Assembly: GCA_944386635.1 (NCBI GenBank)
Contig: CALXBV010000045.1
Span: 1-42,922 of the forward strand
DNA: 42,922 nt
Source of the DNA: an uncultured Clostridia bacterium
GTDB lineage: Bacteria > Bacillota > Clostridia > TANB77 > CAG-465
Direction: 5' to 3'
Every line of letters starts with the position of its first letter. The stretch's first letter is position 1. Below the pieces are notes generated by a model. The model was not told the origin of the DNA. It did not search any database and saw only the letters and a list, made by a program, of their open reading frames with translations. Both the position numbers and the translations under genes were made by a program. Positions 8,299-17,166 of the stretch are shown here, piece after piece.

Positions 8299-8745
8299 TT
8301 ATGTGCTTGCATATAAACTTGTAGGTGAATAGAAACAATGATTTACTATTCTTGTATGTAATGAGCCTGTGCCATTATATGGAAATTCTTGTGGACATGT
8401 TGGCCTATATGGATTCATAAACCAAAGACAATCTGCTGCAGCATTTAATCTATTTCCACTTAGTGCCCAGTCTGCAATATAATAATGAGTCTCATCAGGA
8501 GTCATATTATATATATTTTGTGGATTATATGTACCTTGTAGCATATCGGTTGCACAGTTAAATTGTCCTTCCTGAAATATAATATTTCGTATATTTCCAC
8601 CTTGAGATACTCTAAAATATTCACCTGTTGATACGTTTACTCTATTCATTACAACTGATGCTACTGCTCTCATTCCATTGTCTCCTTCTCCTCCAGCTTC
8701 GCACATTACAATTCTTGCTAAAAGCTCTCTATCTGAAAAGCTCAT
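8299..8745 (-). CDS. cwlJ: Spore cortex-lytic cell wall hydrolase, CwlJ/SleB family
   Basis: A 148-residue protein that is entirely a Hydrolase_2 (SleB/CwlJ) domain: 'RELLARIVMCEAGGEGDNGMRAVASVVMNRV' at the N-terminus, then 'EGQFNC' and 'ADCLWFMNP'. The catalytic Glu of the family lies in the CEAGGEG region. It has no signal peptide and no peptidoglycan-binding domain, as expected for CwlJ rather than secreted SleB. It would degrade muramic-lactam cortex peptidoglycan during germination. It is co-directional with the GerQ-like gene 19 bases downstream, so the two form a probable sporulation operon. TAGGTGAT precedes the ATG. Confidence 0.88.
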   Translation of the reverse strand: MSFSDRELLARIVMCEAGGEGDNGMRAVASVVMNRVNVSTGEYFRVSQGGNIRNIIFQEGQFNCATDMLQGTYNPQNIYNMTPDETHYYIADWALSGNRLNAAADCLWFMNPYRPTCPQEFPYNGTGSLHTRIVNHCFYSPTSLYAST

Positions 8746-8924
8746 AAAATCACCTACTTTAACTAATATAATATTATGATTAAAAATAAATATTGTTAAA
8801 AATTTTAATATATAAAGTAATATTTGTGTTAATATCTAGTAAAATCACATTTTTTAAATATTAAAATTTGAATTTTAAAGATTTGTATTATATACTATTT
8901 ATATCTTAATTTAGGAGGATAAAA

Positions 8925-9344
8925 ATGAATTGGAATCAAATGATACCTGAGTTTGATGTTTTTAGCTTAGATGAAAGCATAAATTTTTATGTGGATTTAA
9001 TAGGATTTAGTATAGTATATGAAAGAAAAGAAGATAAGTTCGTGTTTTTACAACTTGAAAATATACAGATAATGCTACAAGAAATAAATAAAAAAGAAAA
9101 TAAATGGGAGACAGCAAAACTTGAGTATCCACTGGGAAGAGGTATTAATTTTCAAATAGATGTTACAAATATAGATAAGATATATAATAAATTAAAAGAA
9201 GGTAAGTATAAGATATTTGTGGATATAGAAAATCATTGGTATAGAAAAGATAATATACTTATAGGATGCAGAGAATTTCTAGTACAAGATCCCAATGGAT
9301 ATGTATTAAGATTTAGTGAAGATTTAGAAGATAAAAATTTATAG
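8925..9344 (+). CDS. VOC (glyoxalase/bleomycin-resistance) family protein
   Basis: A 139-residue single-module VOC protein (two beta-alpha-beta-beta-beta units). The start 'MIPEFDVFSLDESINFYVDLIGFSIVYER' and end 'REFLVQDPNGYVLRFSEDL' are typical of bleomycin-resistance-like proteins, which bind a drug or metal in a dimer cleft. The C-terminal Glu of the usual metal site could be the E in FSED. TTAGGAGG precedes the ATG. An ABC-F gene starts 14 bases downstream, so they are probably cotranscribed and perhaps linked to drug resistance. The substrate cannot be told. Confidence 0.82.
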   Translation: MNWNQMIPEFDVFSLDESINFYVDLIGFSIVYERKEDKFVFLQLENIQIMLQEINKKENKWETAKLEYPLGRGINFQIDVTNIDKIYNKLKEGKYKIFVDIENHWYRKDNILIGCREFLVQDPNGYVLRFSEDLEDKNL

Positions 9345-9358
9345 AAAAGGTGGATAAG

Positions 9359-11254
9359 ATGAATTATAAAATTGTAAATGGCTCTGTATCATATGGGGCA
9401 AATGCAATATTAGAAGAAATTAATTTTGAAATAAATGGAAATGATAAAATAGCAGTAGTTGGTAGAAATGGGTGTGGTAAGTCTACACTTCTAAAAGCTA
9501 TAATAAATAATGATATGCTAGAGCAAGGTATAGGTGAGCAAAAGTTTGGCGTATATAAGCAAGGCTCACCTGTAATAGGATATTTAGAGCAGGTACAATT
9601 TGAGGATGATAATTGTACATTATTACAAGAGATATTAAAAATATATAATCCAATAATAGATTTAGAAGAAAAAATAGCTAAATTAGAAGAGGAATTAAAA
9701 ACTAATTCTACAGAGAAAACTATAAAGAATTATACATCTTCATTAGAGCAATATGAAATAATGGATGGATATACATATAAGAAGGAATATCAGACAGCTC
9801 TTCATAAGTTTGGATTTAGTGAGAGTGATTTATATAAAAATATAAACGAATTTTCTGGTGGACAAAAAACTAAAATTGCACTTGTGAAGTTAATACTTAG
9901 TAAACCAGATATTTTATTACTAGATGAGCCAACAAATCATTTAGATATTACAACAATAGAATGGTTAGAAAACTATTTAAAAAACTATCCTAAAGCTATT
10001 GTAATAGTATCACATGATAGAATGTTTTTAGATAAGATAGTAAATAAAGTGTATGAAATAGAATATGCATCAATGACGGAGTATACAGGAAATTATACAG
10101 ATTTTGAACATCAAAAAAGAGTAAATTATGAAAAGCAGTTAAAAGATTATGAGTATCAACAAAAAGAAATAAAAAGATTACAAGCTATAGCGGATAGATT
10201 TAGATATAAGCCTACAAAAGCTAAAATGGCTTTATCTAAACTTAAAAAAATAGAGCAAATGGTAAAAGTAGAAGAACCAAATAAATATGACTTAACTACA
10301 TTTCATACAAATTTTAAACTTAATACGGTGAGTGGAAAATTAGTATTAAAAGTTAAAGAATTAGAGTTTGGATACACATGTTCTTTGGGAAAAGTATCAT
10401 TTGAATTATATAGAGGTAAAAAGCTTGGTATAATAGGAGCAAATGGAAAAGGAAAATCTACACTTTTAAAAACTTTAATGGGATATATTCCAAAAATTTC
10501 CGGTGAATATGATTACGGTTATCATGTTGAAAAAGAATATTTTGATCAACAAATGGAATTTATAGATAAAAATAGGACGGTAATAGAAGAGTTTAGTAGT
10601 TCATTTCCAGACTTAACTATAACTCAAACAAGAAGTGCACTAGCTTCTTTTATGTTTTATGCAGATGATATAGAAAAGCAGATAAATCTCTTATCTGGTG
10701 GTGAAAAGGTAAGATTACAGCTATGTAAAATATTTAAGAAAGGCCCTAATTTGTTACTTCTAGATGAGCCTACTAATCATATGGATATAGTTGGAAAAGA
10801 AAGCTTAGAGAATATATTGAAGTCATATGAGGGAACTTTAATTGTAGTATCACATGATAGATATTTTATAAATAAGATAGCAGATTCATTACTTATATTT
10901 GAAAATGATTATATAAGATATTTTGATGGTACATATTCAGAATATTTAGAAAAAAGAGATAATATAAAAGAGGAAATAAAAGTTAAAGAAAAAATAGATA
11001 AAAAAGGGACAGGTGCATACTTTGAAAATAAAGAAAAAAATAAAATTAAAAACAAGATAAAAAGACTTGAAAATGATATAGAAAAGCTTGAAGAAGAGAT
11101 AAAAAATATACAACTTGAAATGCAAAAAGAAGAAAATTATACAAATTATGTTAAGCTTTCTGAATTTCAAAAAGAAATAGATGAGAAAAATAGCAAAATA
11201 GAAGAAAAAATGGAAGAATGGGAAAGTTTAAATAAATTATTGGAGAAAAAATAA
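9359..11254 (+). CDS. ABC-F family ATPase (translation factor type)
   Basis: A 631-residue soluble protein with two ABC cassettes and no membrane domain. Cassette 1 has Walker A GRNGCGKST (35-43), signature FSGGQ and LLDEPTNHLD. Cassette 2 has GANGKGKST, LSGGEK and LLDEPTNHMD. The linker, roughly residues 235-300, is the basic helical segment that reaches the P-site tRNA in ABC-F proteins. A highly charged coiled coil fills about residues 540-631, as in the YdiF type. These proteins act on ribosomes, either as housekeeping factors or as antibiotic-resistance proteins. ATG 9359 is preferred over GTG 9350 because AAAGGTGG fits it. I cannot decide between resistance and housekeeping. Confidence 0.88.
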   Translation: MNYKIVNGSVSYGANAILEEINFEINGNDKIAVVGRNGCGKSTLLKAIINNDMLEQGIGEQKFGVYKQGSPVIGYLEQVQFEDDNCTLLQEILKIYNPIIDLEEKIAKLEEELKTNSTEKTIKNYTSSLEQYEIMDGYTYKKEYQTALHKFGFSESDLYKNINEFSGGQKTKIALVKLILSKPDILLLDEPTNHLDITTIEWLENYLKNYPKAIVIVSHDRMFLDKIVNKVYEIEYASMTEYTGNYTDFEHQKRVNYEKQLKDYEYQQKEIKRLQAIADRFRYKPTKAKMALSKLKKIEQMVKVEEPNKYDLTTFHTNFKLNTVSGKLVLKVKELEFGYTCSLGKVSFELYRGKKLGIIGANGKGKSTLLKTLMGYIPKISGEYDYGYHVEKEYFDQQMEFIDKNRTVIEEFSSSFPDLTITQTRSALASFMFYADDIEKQINLLSGGEKVRLQLCKIFKKGPNLLLLDEPTNHMDIVGKESLENILKSYEGTLIVVSHDRYFINKIADSLLIFENDYIRYFDGTYSEYLEKRDNIKEEIKVKEKIDKKGTGAYFENKEKNKIKNKIKRLENDIEKLEEEIKNIQLEMQKEENYTNYVKLSEFQKEIDEKNSKIEEKMEEWESLNKLLEKK

Positions 11255-11321
11255 AATTTATGTAACATTTATATTGTTGAATTAAAATTAAATATATGTT
11301 AATATGAATTTAGGTGATATT

Positions 11322-11489
11322 ATGAAACTTAGAAAAAAAAAGAATGATGATTATTTAGAAAAAGATTTGGACAATTTGCCAGAGCTTACTGAAGACAGGA
11401 TAAATGAATTTATAACTAATACTTCAAGTAAGCCAAGGAAAGTAATGAATCCATATAAAATATATAATGATATAACAAAGGAGAAGTAA
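11322..11489 (+). CDS. Small unknown protein, first gene of a three-gene operon
   Basis: A 55-residue, charged protein beginning MKLRKKKNDDYLEKDLDNLP, with no membrane segment. The ATG at 11322 has TAGGTGAT upstream; an ATG at 11304 lacks an SD. It ends one base before the next gene begins, so the two are translationally linked. I do not recognise it. It could be a partner of the HExxH protein that follows. Confidence 0.6.
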   Translation: MKLRKKKNDDYLEKDLDNLPELTEDRINEFITNTSSKPRKVMNPYKIYNDITKEK

Positions 11490-11490
11490 T

Positions 11491-13158
11491 ATGAACAATA
11501 TTGATATAAATGAATCAGATTATAGAAAATTGCAATATATTACTTTAGAAATGTTTAATAAGTTTGTATATAATAAAGCAAATTTAAGTAAAGAAATGTT
11601 TGAAAAAGAATTACTTGGATATACTAGAAAGATACTTAATGCTAATTTAGAAAAAGATGAAATATTTAATGCAAAGATAGATATATTACCTATTAGCAAG
11701 AAAAAGGAAAAAAATGTAAATGGATCTATGCTATTTAAAGAAGATTTAAATAGTAAGAATCATTCTGTTATGAGGGTAAATATAAGTAAGGTAATAAATG
11801 GAACTAGAAATAAAGGATTATCTAGTCCTAATCCGAAAGTCAGAATGGAAACTATTACAAGATATATTGAAACTATTCAGCATGAATATAGACATTACAA
11901 GCAAAAAAGAGCAATTAGGGTAAATGATGACAGAGTTGGTTATACATCTGCTGAAAAACATATTATGTCTAGAGAGTCTGCAAGTATGGGGATAAAAAAT
12001 GAATTTTTTTATAAACTAAAAAACAATTATAAAAATTATTTTATGGAAGCAGATGCAAGATTATCTGGAAAAACAGAGAGCCTTATTATTAGTAAACCCG
12101 CTTATTTTCAAACCAAACAAATGATAAAAAATGGAACTTTAAAGAATATAACAATAGAAGATGTGGATAAAGATGCTTTTGATAGGACTGTAAGTAGAGA
12201 AACAAATGATATAGTTATGAGTAACGAAATGAGTTTCTTTAAAGCTACTGGAAATAGGAGTAGAATTACAAGTAATGCTACAGATTTTTCTATTGCATGC
12301 AACAAAAAAATTTTGAAATGCTATCCATTCTTAGGCGTTGAATATAATAATGATGGAACAAGAAAATCTCTTGAAGATATAATTATACAGGAACAAAGAA
12401 TAAAAAATAAAAATTATGATTATCAAACGCAAAAAGATATAAATGATTATTTTGATATGCTATATACAGATATATTAGTACATAAAATGACAAAGGAAGA
12501 ATTTAAAGAAACTACAAAAAGAATAGGAAAAGAAAATATGAATGAATTATTAGGACGTTGTAATAATTATAATGTTAATAATAGAAGTAAAAAGAAGCAA
12601 GATTTGTATCAACTATGTGAAAATTCTCAATGTATTATAGATAAAAATTCATTTTCGACTACACAAAGGTATAAGGAATATATAGAAGATTTAGACTATA
12701 AAATAGATAAAGAATATAATGATGTTGAAAAGAGTATAATGCAAAAGGAAAATATAGTTGAAAGAATAAATAATGTATACAAAACCAAATCACAAAGGCG
12801 TGAGTCATTAAATAATGAAATTAAAGAAAATAAGAAGTACAAAAATGTATTGAAAATAATTAAAAAACCAGTTATGATGTGGTATAAGATATCTGAGGCT
12901 TTTGAAAATGATAAGCAAAATAAAAGAATAGTAGACCCAGATACATTAAGAAGAAAAAGCATGTATAACAGTAAAAGTGATTTTTTATATTATGATGAAG
13001 ATGATGTAAATTTAGATGAAAAAAGAAAAGAGTTAAGAGAATTAAAGGATATAAGAGAACAAAAAGTAGCTCTTTTAACAGAGGCAAAAGATTGCTATAG
13101 AGAATCTGAAAAATATAAAATATCAAAAGAAAAGAATCACGAAAAAAGTAAGGAGTAA
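11491..13158 (+). CDS. Unknown protein with HExxH metallopeptidase-like motif
   Basis: A 555-residue soluble protein that I do not recognise. Around residues 128-140 it has TIQHEYRHYKQ, a proper HExxH (His131, Glu132, His135). Fifty-one residues further on, YFMEADAR (Glu186) could give the third zinc ligand of a gluzincin-type peptidase. An upstream beta-rich stretch, about residues 60-100, could form the substrate strand. The C-terminal half (about 300-555) is helical, very Lys/Glu-rich and partly coiled coil. There is no signal peptide, so it acts inside the cell. The gene has AAGGAG before the ATG and sits between two small genes, with a terminator after the third. The peptidase function is inferred from the motif alone. 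Confidence 0.65.
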   Translation: MNNIDINESDYRKLQYITLEMFNKFVYNKANLSKEMFEKELLGYTRKILNANLEKDEIFNAKIDILPISKKKEKNVNGSMLFKEDLNSKNHSVMRVNISKVINGTRNKGLSSPNPKVRMETITRYIETIQHEYRHYKQKRAIRVNDDRVGYTSAEKHIMSRESASMGIKNEFFYKLKNNYKNYFMEADARLSGKTESLIISKPAYFQTKQMIKNGTLKNITIEDVDKDAFDRTVSRETNDIVMSNEMSFFKATGNRSRITSNATDFSIACNKKILKCYPFLGVEYNNDGTRKSLEDIIIQEQRIKNKNYDYQTQKDINDYFDMLYTDILVHKMTKEEFKETTKRIGKENMNELLGRCNNYNVNNRSKKKQDLYQLCENSQCIIDKNSFSTTQRYKEYIEDLDYKIDKEYNDVEKSIMQKENIVERINNVYKTKSQRRESLNNEIKENKKYKNVLKIIKKPVMMWYKISEAFENDKQNKRIVDPDTLRRKSMYNSKSDFLYYDEDDVNLDEKRKELRELKDIREQKVALLTEAKDCYRESEKYKISKEKNHEKSKE

Positions 13159-13160
13159 AT

Positions 13161-13370
13161 ATGGAAAATATCCAAATTTTAAAAGAAAAGTATGATAAAG
13201 GCGAAATAAAACAAGAAGAATTAACTAGGGAACAAAGAATACAGATTGGTAAGCTTTATGATAAAGAAATAGCACAAACAAAGGAAGATATTGATGATCT
13301 TGATATAGAGATAGAGATTTATAAGAATAAGTTAATAGATATTATTGAAAAATTAAAAAATAATAAATAG
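13161..13370 (+). CDS. Small coiled-coil protein, third gene of the HExxH operon
   Basis: A 69-residue acidic/basic helical protein (QTKEDIDDLDIEIEIYKNKL) that probably forms a coiled coil. It starts two bases after the stop of the HExxH gene, and its AAGGAG site lies inside that gene's end, so translation is coupled. It has no recognisable family. A strong terminator follows. Confidence 0.65.
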   Translation: MENIQILKEKYDKGEIKQEELTREQRIQIGKLYDKEIAQTKEDIDDLDIEIEIYKNKLIDIIEKLKNNK

Positions 13371-13383
13371 AAATTATGGGCTT

Positions 13384-13408
13384 AGGACTAGTATACTAGT
13401 CCTTTTTA
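13384..13408 (+). terminator. Terminator of the HExxH operon
   Basis: A perfect 20-base palindrome (AGGACTAGTATACTAGTCCT) followed by TTTTA. It closes the three-gene unit before the ABC-F promoter. Confidence 0.85.
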
Positions 13409-13445
13409 TATTGATAGGTTATTTTTATAATAGACGTAAGTATAA

Positions 13446-13474
13446 TTGACTTGGGGTATAATAGTTGATATAAT
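13446..13474 (+). promoter_or_regulatory. Promoter of the second ABC-F gene
   Basis: TTGACT (13446-13451) and TATAAT (13469-13474) are separated by exactly 17 bases, a near-consensus housekeeping promoter. The ATG follows 45 bases after the -10. Confidence 0.8.
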
Positions 13475-13518
13475 CAAGGATATAATAAGAAATGAATAAC
13501 TAAAAATAAGGAGCTATT

Positions 13519-15150
13519 ATGATAATTTTAGATGTTAACAAAGTAAGTATGAATTATGGATATGGACAATTATTTGAAGATGTATCATTTTGTTTAAATG
13601 AGGGAGAAACAATTTCAATTGTTGGACCTAATGGATGTGGAAAATCTACGTTGTTAAAAATAATTGCTGGAATAGAAAAGGCAGACAGTGGACAAGTAAG
13701 TATAAAAAAAGATGCAAAAGTTGCATATTTAGATCAAATAGGTTCGAGTGTAGTGGATGATAGAAGAGTATATGATATTTTAAAAGATACATACAAAGAA
13801 CTTAACGAAATGGAAAAAAGATTAAAAAAATTACAAGAAAAACTTAATTCGGGAATTGATGATGAAGAATATAATAAAGTGTTAGATAAATATTGTAATT
13901 TGGTAGATAAGTTTTCTATAGCTGGTGGATATGATATAGATATAAATATTAATACGGTTGTAGATGGACTTAATATAAATAAAGAAATACTTGAACAAAG
14001 TTATAGTGATTTAAGTGGAGGAGAAAAAACACTTGTACAACTGGCTAAAGTTCTAATTATCAAACCAGATTTAGTTTTATTAGATGAGCCAACAAATCAT
14101 TTAGATATATCTAGAATTGAATTGCTAGAAAATTATATAAAGTCATTTAAAGGTGCAGCCGTTATAGTGTCACATGATAGATACTTTTTAGATAAGATGT
14201 CTAATAAAATATTAGATTTAGATAATGGGGTAGGAAAAATATATAATACTAATTATACAGGATATATTGAAGAAAAAAGAAGAAATTTTGAAAAACAAGT
14301 TGCAGATTATAAAGATCAACAGGCTGTAATAAAAAGACTTGAAGAGCAAAGAAGTTATTTTGCTGAAAGAGGAATGGCAACAAATAGCTCAACTCTTTGT
14401 GATAGAGCACATGCTTTACAAACTAAAATAGAAAAGTTAAAGAAAATGGCTATAGCAAGACCACAAGTAAAAAAGAAAATAAATGTTGATTTTAATGAAG
14501 AACATAAATTTAGCAAAAAAGTTATTAGTGTGGATAAGTTATCTGTTACAATACCAAATGGTAGAAAGATTTTAGATAATATAAATTTAGATATATTTGC
14601 TCATGAAAAAGTAGCTATTATTGGTGCTAACGGAAGTGGAAAGACCACATTTGTAAAAACAATAATAGGAGAGCAAGAATTACCAGTTACTGGAAACATA
14701 GAGATAGGTCCAAGTGTAAAGATAGGATATCTACCTCAGGTTATTCAGTTCTTAAATGATGAACAACAGTTATTAGAGTATTTTAAAAATTCTGTAGAGG
14801 TCAATGAGCAAAGAGCAAGACAAATTTTGGCAAATTTTCAGTTTTATAAAGAAGATGTAAATAAGAAGCTAAAAAATCTATCTGGTGGAGAAAGAATGCG
14901 TGTCAAACTTGCAGAACTTTTACAGCGAAAAATAAATACTTTGATTTTTGACGAACCAACAAACCATATAGATATTCCAACAAAAGAAGTGCTAGAAGAA
15001 GCTTTAGAGGAGTTTGATGGTACACTTATATTTATAAGTCATGATAGATATTTTATTAATAAATTTGCAGATAAGATAATAGAATTTAAAAATGGAAAAA
15101 TTAATATTTATTTAGGTAATTATAATGATTATATTAAAAAGAGAAAATAG
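13519..15150 (+). CDS. ABC-F family ATPase, short form
   Basis: A 543-residue protein with tandem ABC cassettes. Cassette 1 has GPNGCGKST, LSGGEK and LLDEPTNHLD; cassette 2 has GANGSGKTT, LSGGER and IFDEPTNHID. Between them is the linker (QVADYKDQQAVIKRLEEQ...) that contacts tRNA on the ribosome. The protein ends soon after cassette 2, without the coiled-coil tail of the other ABC-F here, so the two are different subfamilies. The end resembles YbiT/YkpA or YfmM-like proteins in length. It has its own strong promoter and AAGGAG start site, which fits a housekeeping translation factor, but resistance cannot be excluded. Confidence 0.87.
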   Translation: MIILDVNKVSMNYGYGQLFEDVSFCLNEGETISIVGPNGCGKSTLLKIIAGIEKADSGQVSIKKDAKVAYLDQIGSSVVDDRRVYDILKDTYKELNEMEKRLKKLQEKLNSGIDDEEYNKVLDKYCNLVDKFSIAGGYDIDININTVVDGLNINKEILEQSYSDLSGGEKTLVQLAKVLIIKPDLVLLDEPTNHLDISRIELLENYIKSFKGAAVIVSHDRYFLDKMSNKILDLDNGVGKIYNTNYTGYIEEKRRNFEKQVADYKDQQAVIKRLEEQRSYFAERGMATNSSTLCDRAHALQTKIEKLKKMAIARPQVKKKINVDFNEEHKFSKKVISVDKLSVTIPNGRKILDNINLDIFAHEKVAIIGANGSGKTTFVKTIIGEQELPVTGNIEIGPSVKIGYLPQVIQFLNDEQQLLEYFKNSVEVNEQRARQILANFQFYKEDVNKKLKNLSGGERMRVKLAELLQRKINTLIFDEPTNHIDIPTKEVLEEALEEFDGTLIFISHDRYFINKFADKIIEFKNGKINIYLGNYNDYIKKRK

Positions 15151-15201
15151 TATACTATTATGTTAAAAATATAAATAATTTTGATGATATTGAAAAAAAT
15201 A

Positions 15202-15230
15202 TTGAATAAATTTATATAAAAAAATATAAT
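15202..15230 (+). promoter_or_regulatory. Promoter giving a leaderless mRNA for the carboxypeptidase
   Basis: TTGAAT (15202-15207) and TATAAT (15225-15230) have a 17-base spacer. Transcription would start around 15237, and the start codon is at 15239-15241. No Shine-Dalgarno sequence lies in between, so the transcript would be leaderless or nearly so. Confidence 0.65.
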
Positions 15231-15238
15231 ATTATATT

Positions 15239-16501
15239 ATGAGAAAAAAGATTTTTATAATATTATTATTTTGTTTTTTATTTATACATGGAAATATTTT
15301 TGCTGCATTTAAAGATTTAGATATTAATGAAAAATACTATGGTGTTTATATGGCAAATAATTTAGAAGCTTTGTATGAGAGCAATTCAGATCAAAGAGTG
15401 CCAATTGCTAGTATTACTAAAATTATGACAGCTATTGTTTGTATTGAAAATATTAAGGACCTAAATCAAACAGTTATTGTAAATTTGCAAGAAGTTCAGA
15501 AGTATTATAATGAAGAATATTCTGTTGCCGGATTAAGAGATGGGCAAGAAATATCATATTATGATTTAATAGCTACAATGCTTATACCATCCGGTGCAGA
15601 TAGTGCAGCTTGTATATCTCTTAATGTGTTTGGAGATTATTCTAAATTTATTGAAGCAATGAACCAAAAGGCTAAAGAACTTGGTATGAATAGTACATCA
15701 TTTGCAAATCCAATTGGGGCAGATGATCCTAATAATTATTCTACGGTTTATGATGTTGCATTAATGATGAAATATGCAGTAGATAATGATATAATAAAGG
15801 AGTTAATGTCTACTTATAAATATACAACTAAAGATGGTAGTATAACTGTACATAATGCTTTGTTTGTACTTGCAAATTTATATGGAATTGATGTAAGTAA
15901 AATTGCTGGTGGAAAAACAGGCATGACAGGAGATGCAGGATATTGCTTAGCAAGCTATTCAAATAATGAGGAAGATCCTTTGATTTGTATTGTCTTGGGA
16001 TGTGATATAAGAGGTGGATGGCTACCGCATTTGGAAGATAGCCAGAAGATATATAATTATGTGGATGAAAATTATGAAATAAGAAATATTGTGTCTAAAG
16101 GAGATAAAATTATTACTTTACCTACATATCATAGCACAAAAGCTAATATACAATTATATGCATCAGATAATGTTAGTATATATATGAGTAAAGAACAAAA
16201 TATAGATACTCAGAAAATAACTATAGATTATACTGGCATGAATATATTAACTTCAGAAAATAAAAAAGGGGATATTATTGGAAAAGCTCATATATATTAT
16301 GATGAGATATATGTTGGTGATGTAGATATTATGTTGGAGGAAGATGTTCCTTTTAGTATATTAAGTTGGTCAAAAGATAATATACAATATGTATTACTAG
16401 TACAAATGTTTTTGATTGGAATTATAATATTTATATATAGAAAATATTGTAGTATTAATAGAAAGAAAAATTTACAATATATACGAAATACAAAATTCTA
16501 G
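15239..16501 (+). CDS. D-alanyl-D-alanine carboxypeptidase (S11, DacF type)
   Basis: A 420-residue penicillin-binding protein that trims the terminal D-Ala from peptidoglycan stem peptides outside the membrane. A signal peptide spans residues 1-22 (MRKKIFIILLFCFLF...). The catalytic SxxK is Ser58-Ile-Thr-Lys61 and KTG is at 226-228. At the position of the usual SxN motif I read Ser118-Gly-Ala120, so the Asn is replaced. A second domain follows, and a membrane helix at about 388-407 (YVLLVQMFLIGIIIFIYRK) anchors the C-terminus, whereas many relatives use an amphipathic helix. The signal peptide fixes the start at 15239 although there is no SD. It is monocistronic, with a terminator at its stop codon. 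Confidence 0.85.
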   Translation: MRKKIFIILLFCFLFIHGNIFAAFKDLDINEKYYGVYMANNLEALYESNSDQRVPIASITKIMTAIVCIENIKDLNQTVIVNLQEVQKYYNEEYSVAGLRDGQEISYYDLIATMLIPSGADSAACISLNVFGDYSKFIEAMNQKAKELGMNSTSFANPIGADDPNNYSTVYDVALMMKYAVDNDIIKELMSTYKYTTKDGSITVHNALFVLANLYGIDVSKIAGGKTGMTGDAGYCLASYSNNEEDPLICIVLGCDIRGGWLPHLEDSQKIYNYVDENYEIRNIVSKGDKIITLPTYHSTKANIQLYASDNVSIYMSKEQNIDTQKITIDYTGMNILTSENKKGDIIGKAHIYYDEIYVGDVDIMLEEDVPFSILSWSKDNIQYVLLVQMFLIGIIIFIYRKYCSINRKKNLQYIRNTKF

Positions 16502-16526
16502 TTATTTTATAGTAACTAGATTTTTT
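16496..16526 (+). terminator. Terminator of the carboxypeptidase gene
   Basis: CTAGTTA pairs with TAACTAG and a T6 run follows. The stem includes the TAG stop codon of the gene. Confidence 0.75.
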
Positions 16527-16556
16527 GTTGTAATATTTATTAAAATTATTAATAAG

Positions 16557-16567
16557 TGCAACCTTTT
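16557..16567 (+). promoter_or_regulatory. Putative ECF-type -35 element (autoregulation)
   Basis: TGCAACCTTTT lies about 60 bases before the sigma gene. AAC-centred -35 elements followed by T-rich sequence are the hallmark of ECF-dependent promoters, which often control their own operon. A separate TATAAT at 16606-16611 could give basal expression. Confidence 0.5.
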
Positions 16568-16623
16568 AATATATATAAATACTCTTACTAGATGAAAGGA
16601 GTGCTTATAATACATTATAGGCT

Positions 16624-17166
16624 ATGTATTTTATGTTGAATGAATTATTGAAAGAATTAAAAAATGGTAGTGATAATGCCTTTGAAAAGATAGTTGAAAT
16701 ATATGAGCAAAGATTATTATTGATTGCAAAGTCTAGATTAAAAGATGTATCGCTAGCAAGCGATGCTGTGCAAGAGACATTTATAGAATTATATATAAAT
16801 TCAAAGAAAATTAAAAGTTGTGAGAAGTTGAATTCTTGGCTTGTTGTAGTGTTAATTAATAAATGTAATAAAATAATGAGAAGATCATATAAACCTGATG
16901 TATCTTATGATTTACTTGAAGAAAAGAAACCATTATACCAAGAAGATCTTGAATTGCAAAAAGTAATAGGAAATATAGATTTTCTTAATATTATAGATTT
17001 TTTAAGTGTTGAAGAAAGAACAATTATAACGATGTATTTTTTAGAAGAATATAAGATAAAAGAGATAGCAGAAGTTTTAAATTTAAATATAAATACCGTT
17101 AAAAGTAAAATTTTAAGAATAAAAGAAAAAATAGAAAAAAAGTTAGGAAGTGAGCAATATGAATAA
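16624..17166 (+). CDS. ECF-type RNA polymerase sigma factor
   Basis: A 180-residue sigma factor with only sigma2 (about residues 15-85, including 'SDAVQETFIELYINSKKI' and 'LNSWLVVVLINKCNKIMRR') and sigma4 (about 120-175, with the helix-turn-helix 'KIKEIAEVLNLNINTVKSKILRIKEKI'). Such factors direct RNA polymerase to stress-specific promoters. The start is uncertain: ATG 16624 and ATG 16633 are both possible and the only strong SD (GAAAGGAG, about 16594) is too distant for either. The gene overlaps the next by 8 bases (ATGAATAA), the usual coupling to an anti-sigma gene. Confidence 0.87.
   Translation: MYFMLNELLKELKNGSDNAFEKIVEIYEQRLLLIAKSRLKDVSLASDAVQETFIELYINSKKIKSCEKLNSWLVVVLINKCNKIMRRSYKPDVSYDLLEEKKPLYQEDLELQKVIGNIDFLNIIDFLSVEERTIITMYFLEEYKIKEIAEVLNLNINTVKSKILRIKEKIEKKLGSEQYE

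Noticed and set aside
10946-11170. Minus-strand Phe/Leu-rich frame suggesting a membrane protein
   Set aside because: It is the mirror of the Lys/Glu-rich coiled coil of the ABC-F protein and has no start signal. The same holds for other Phe-rich minus frames within genes.
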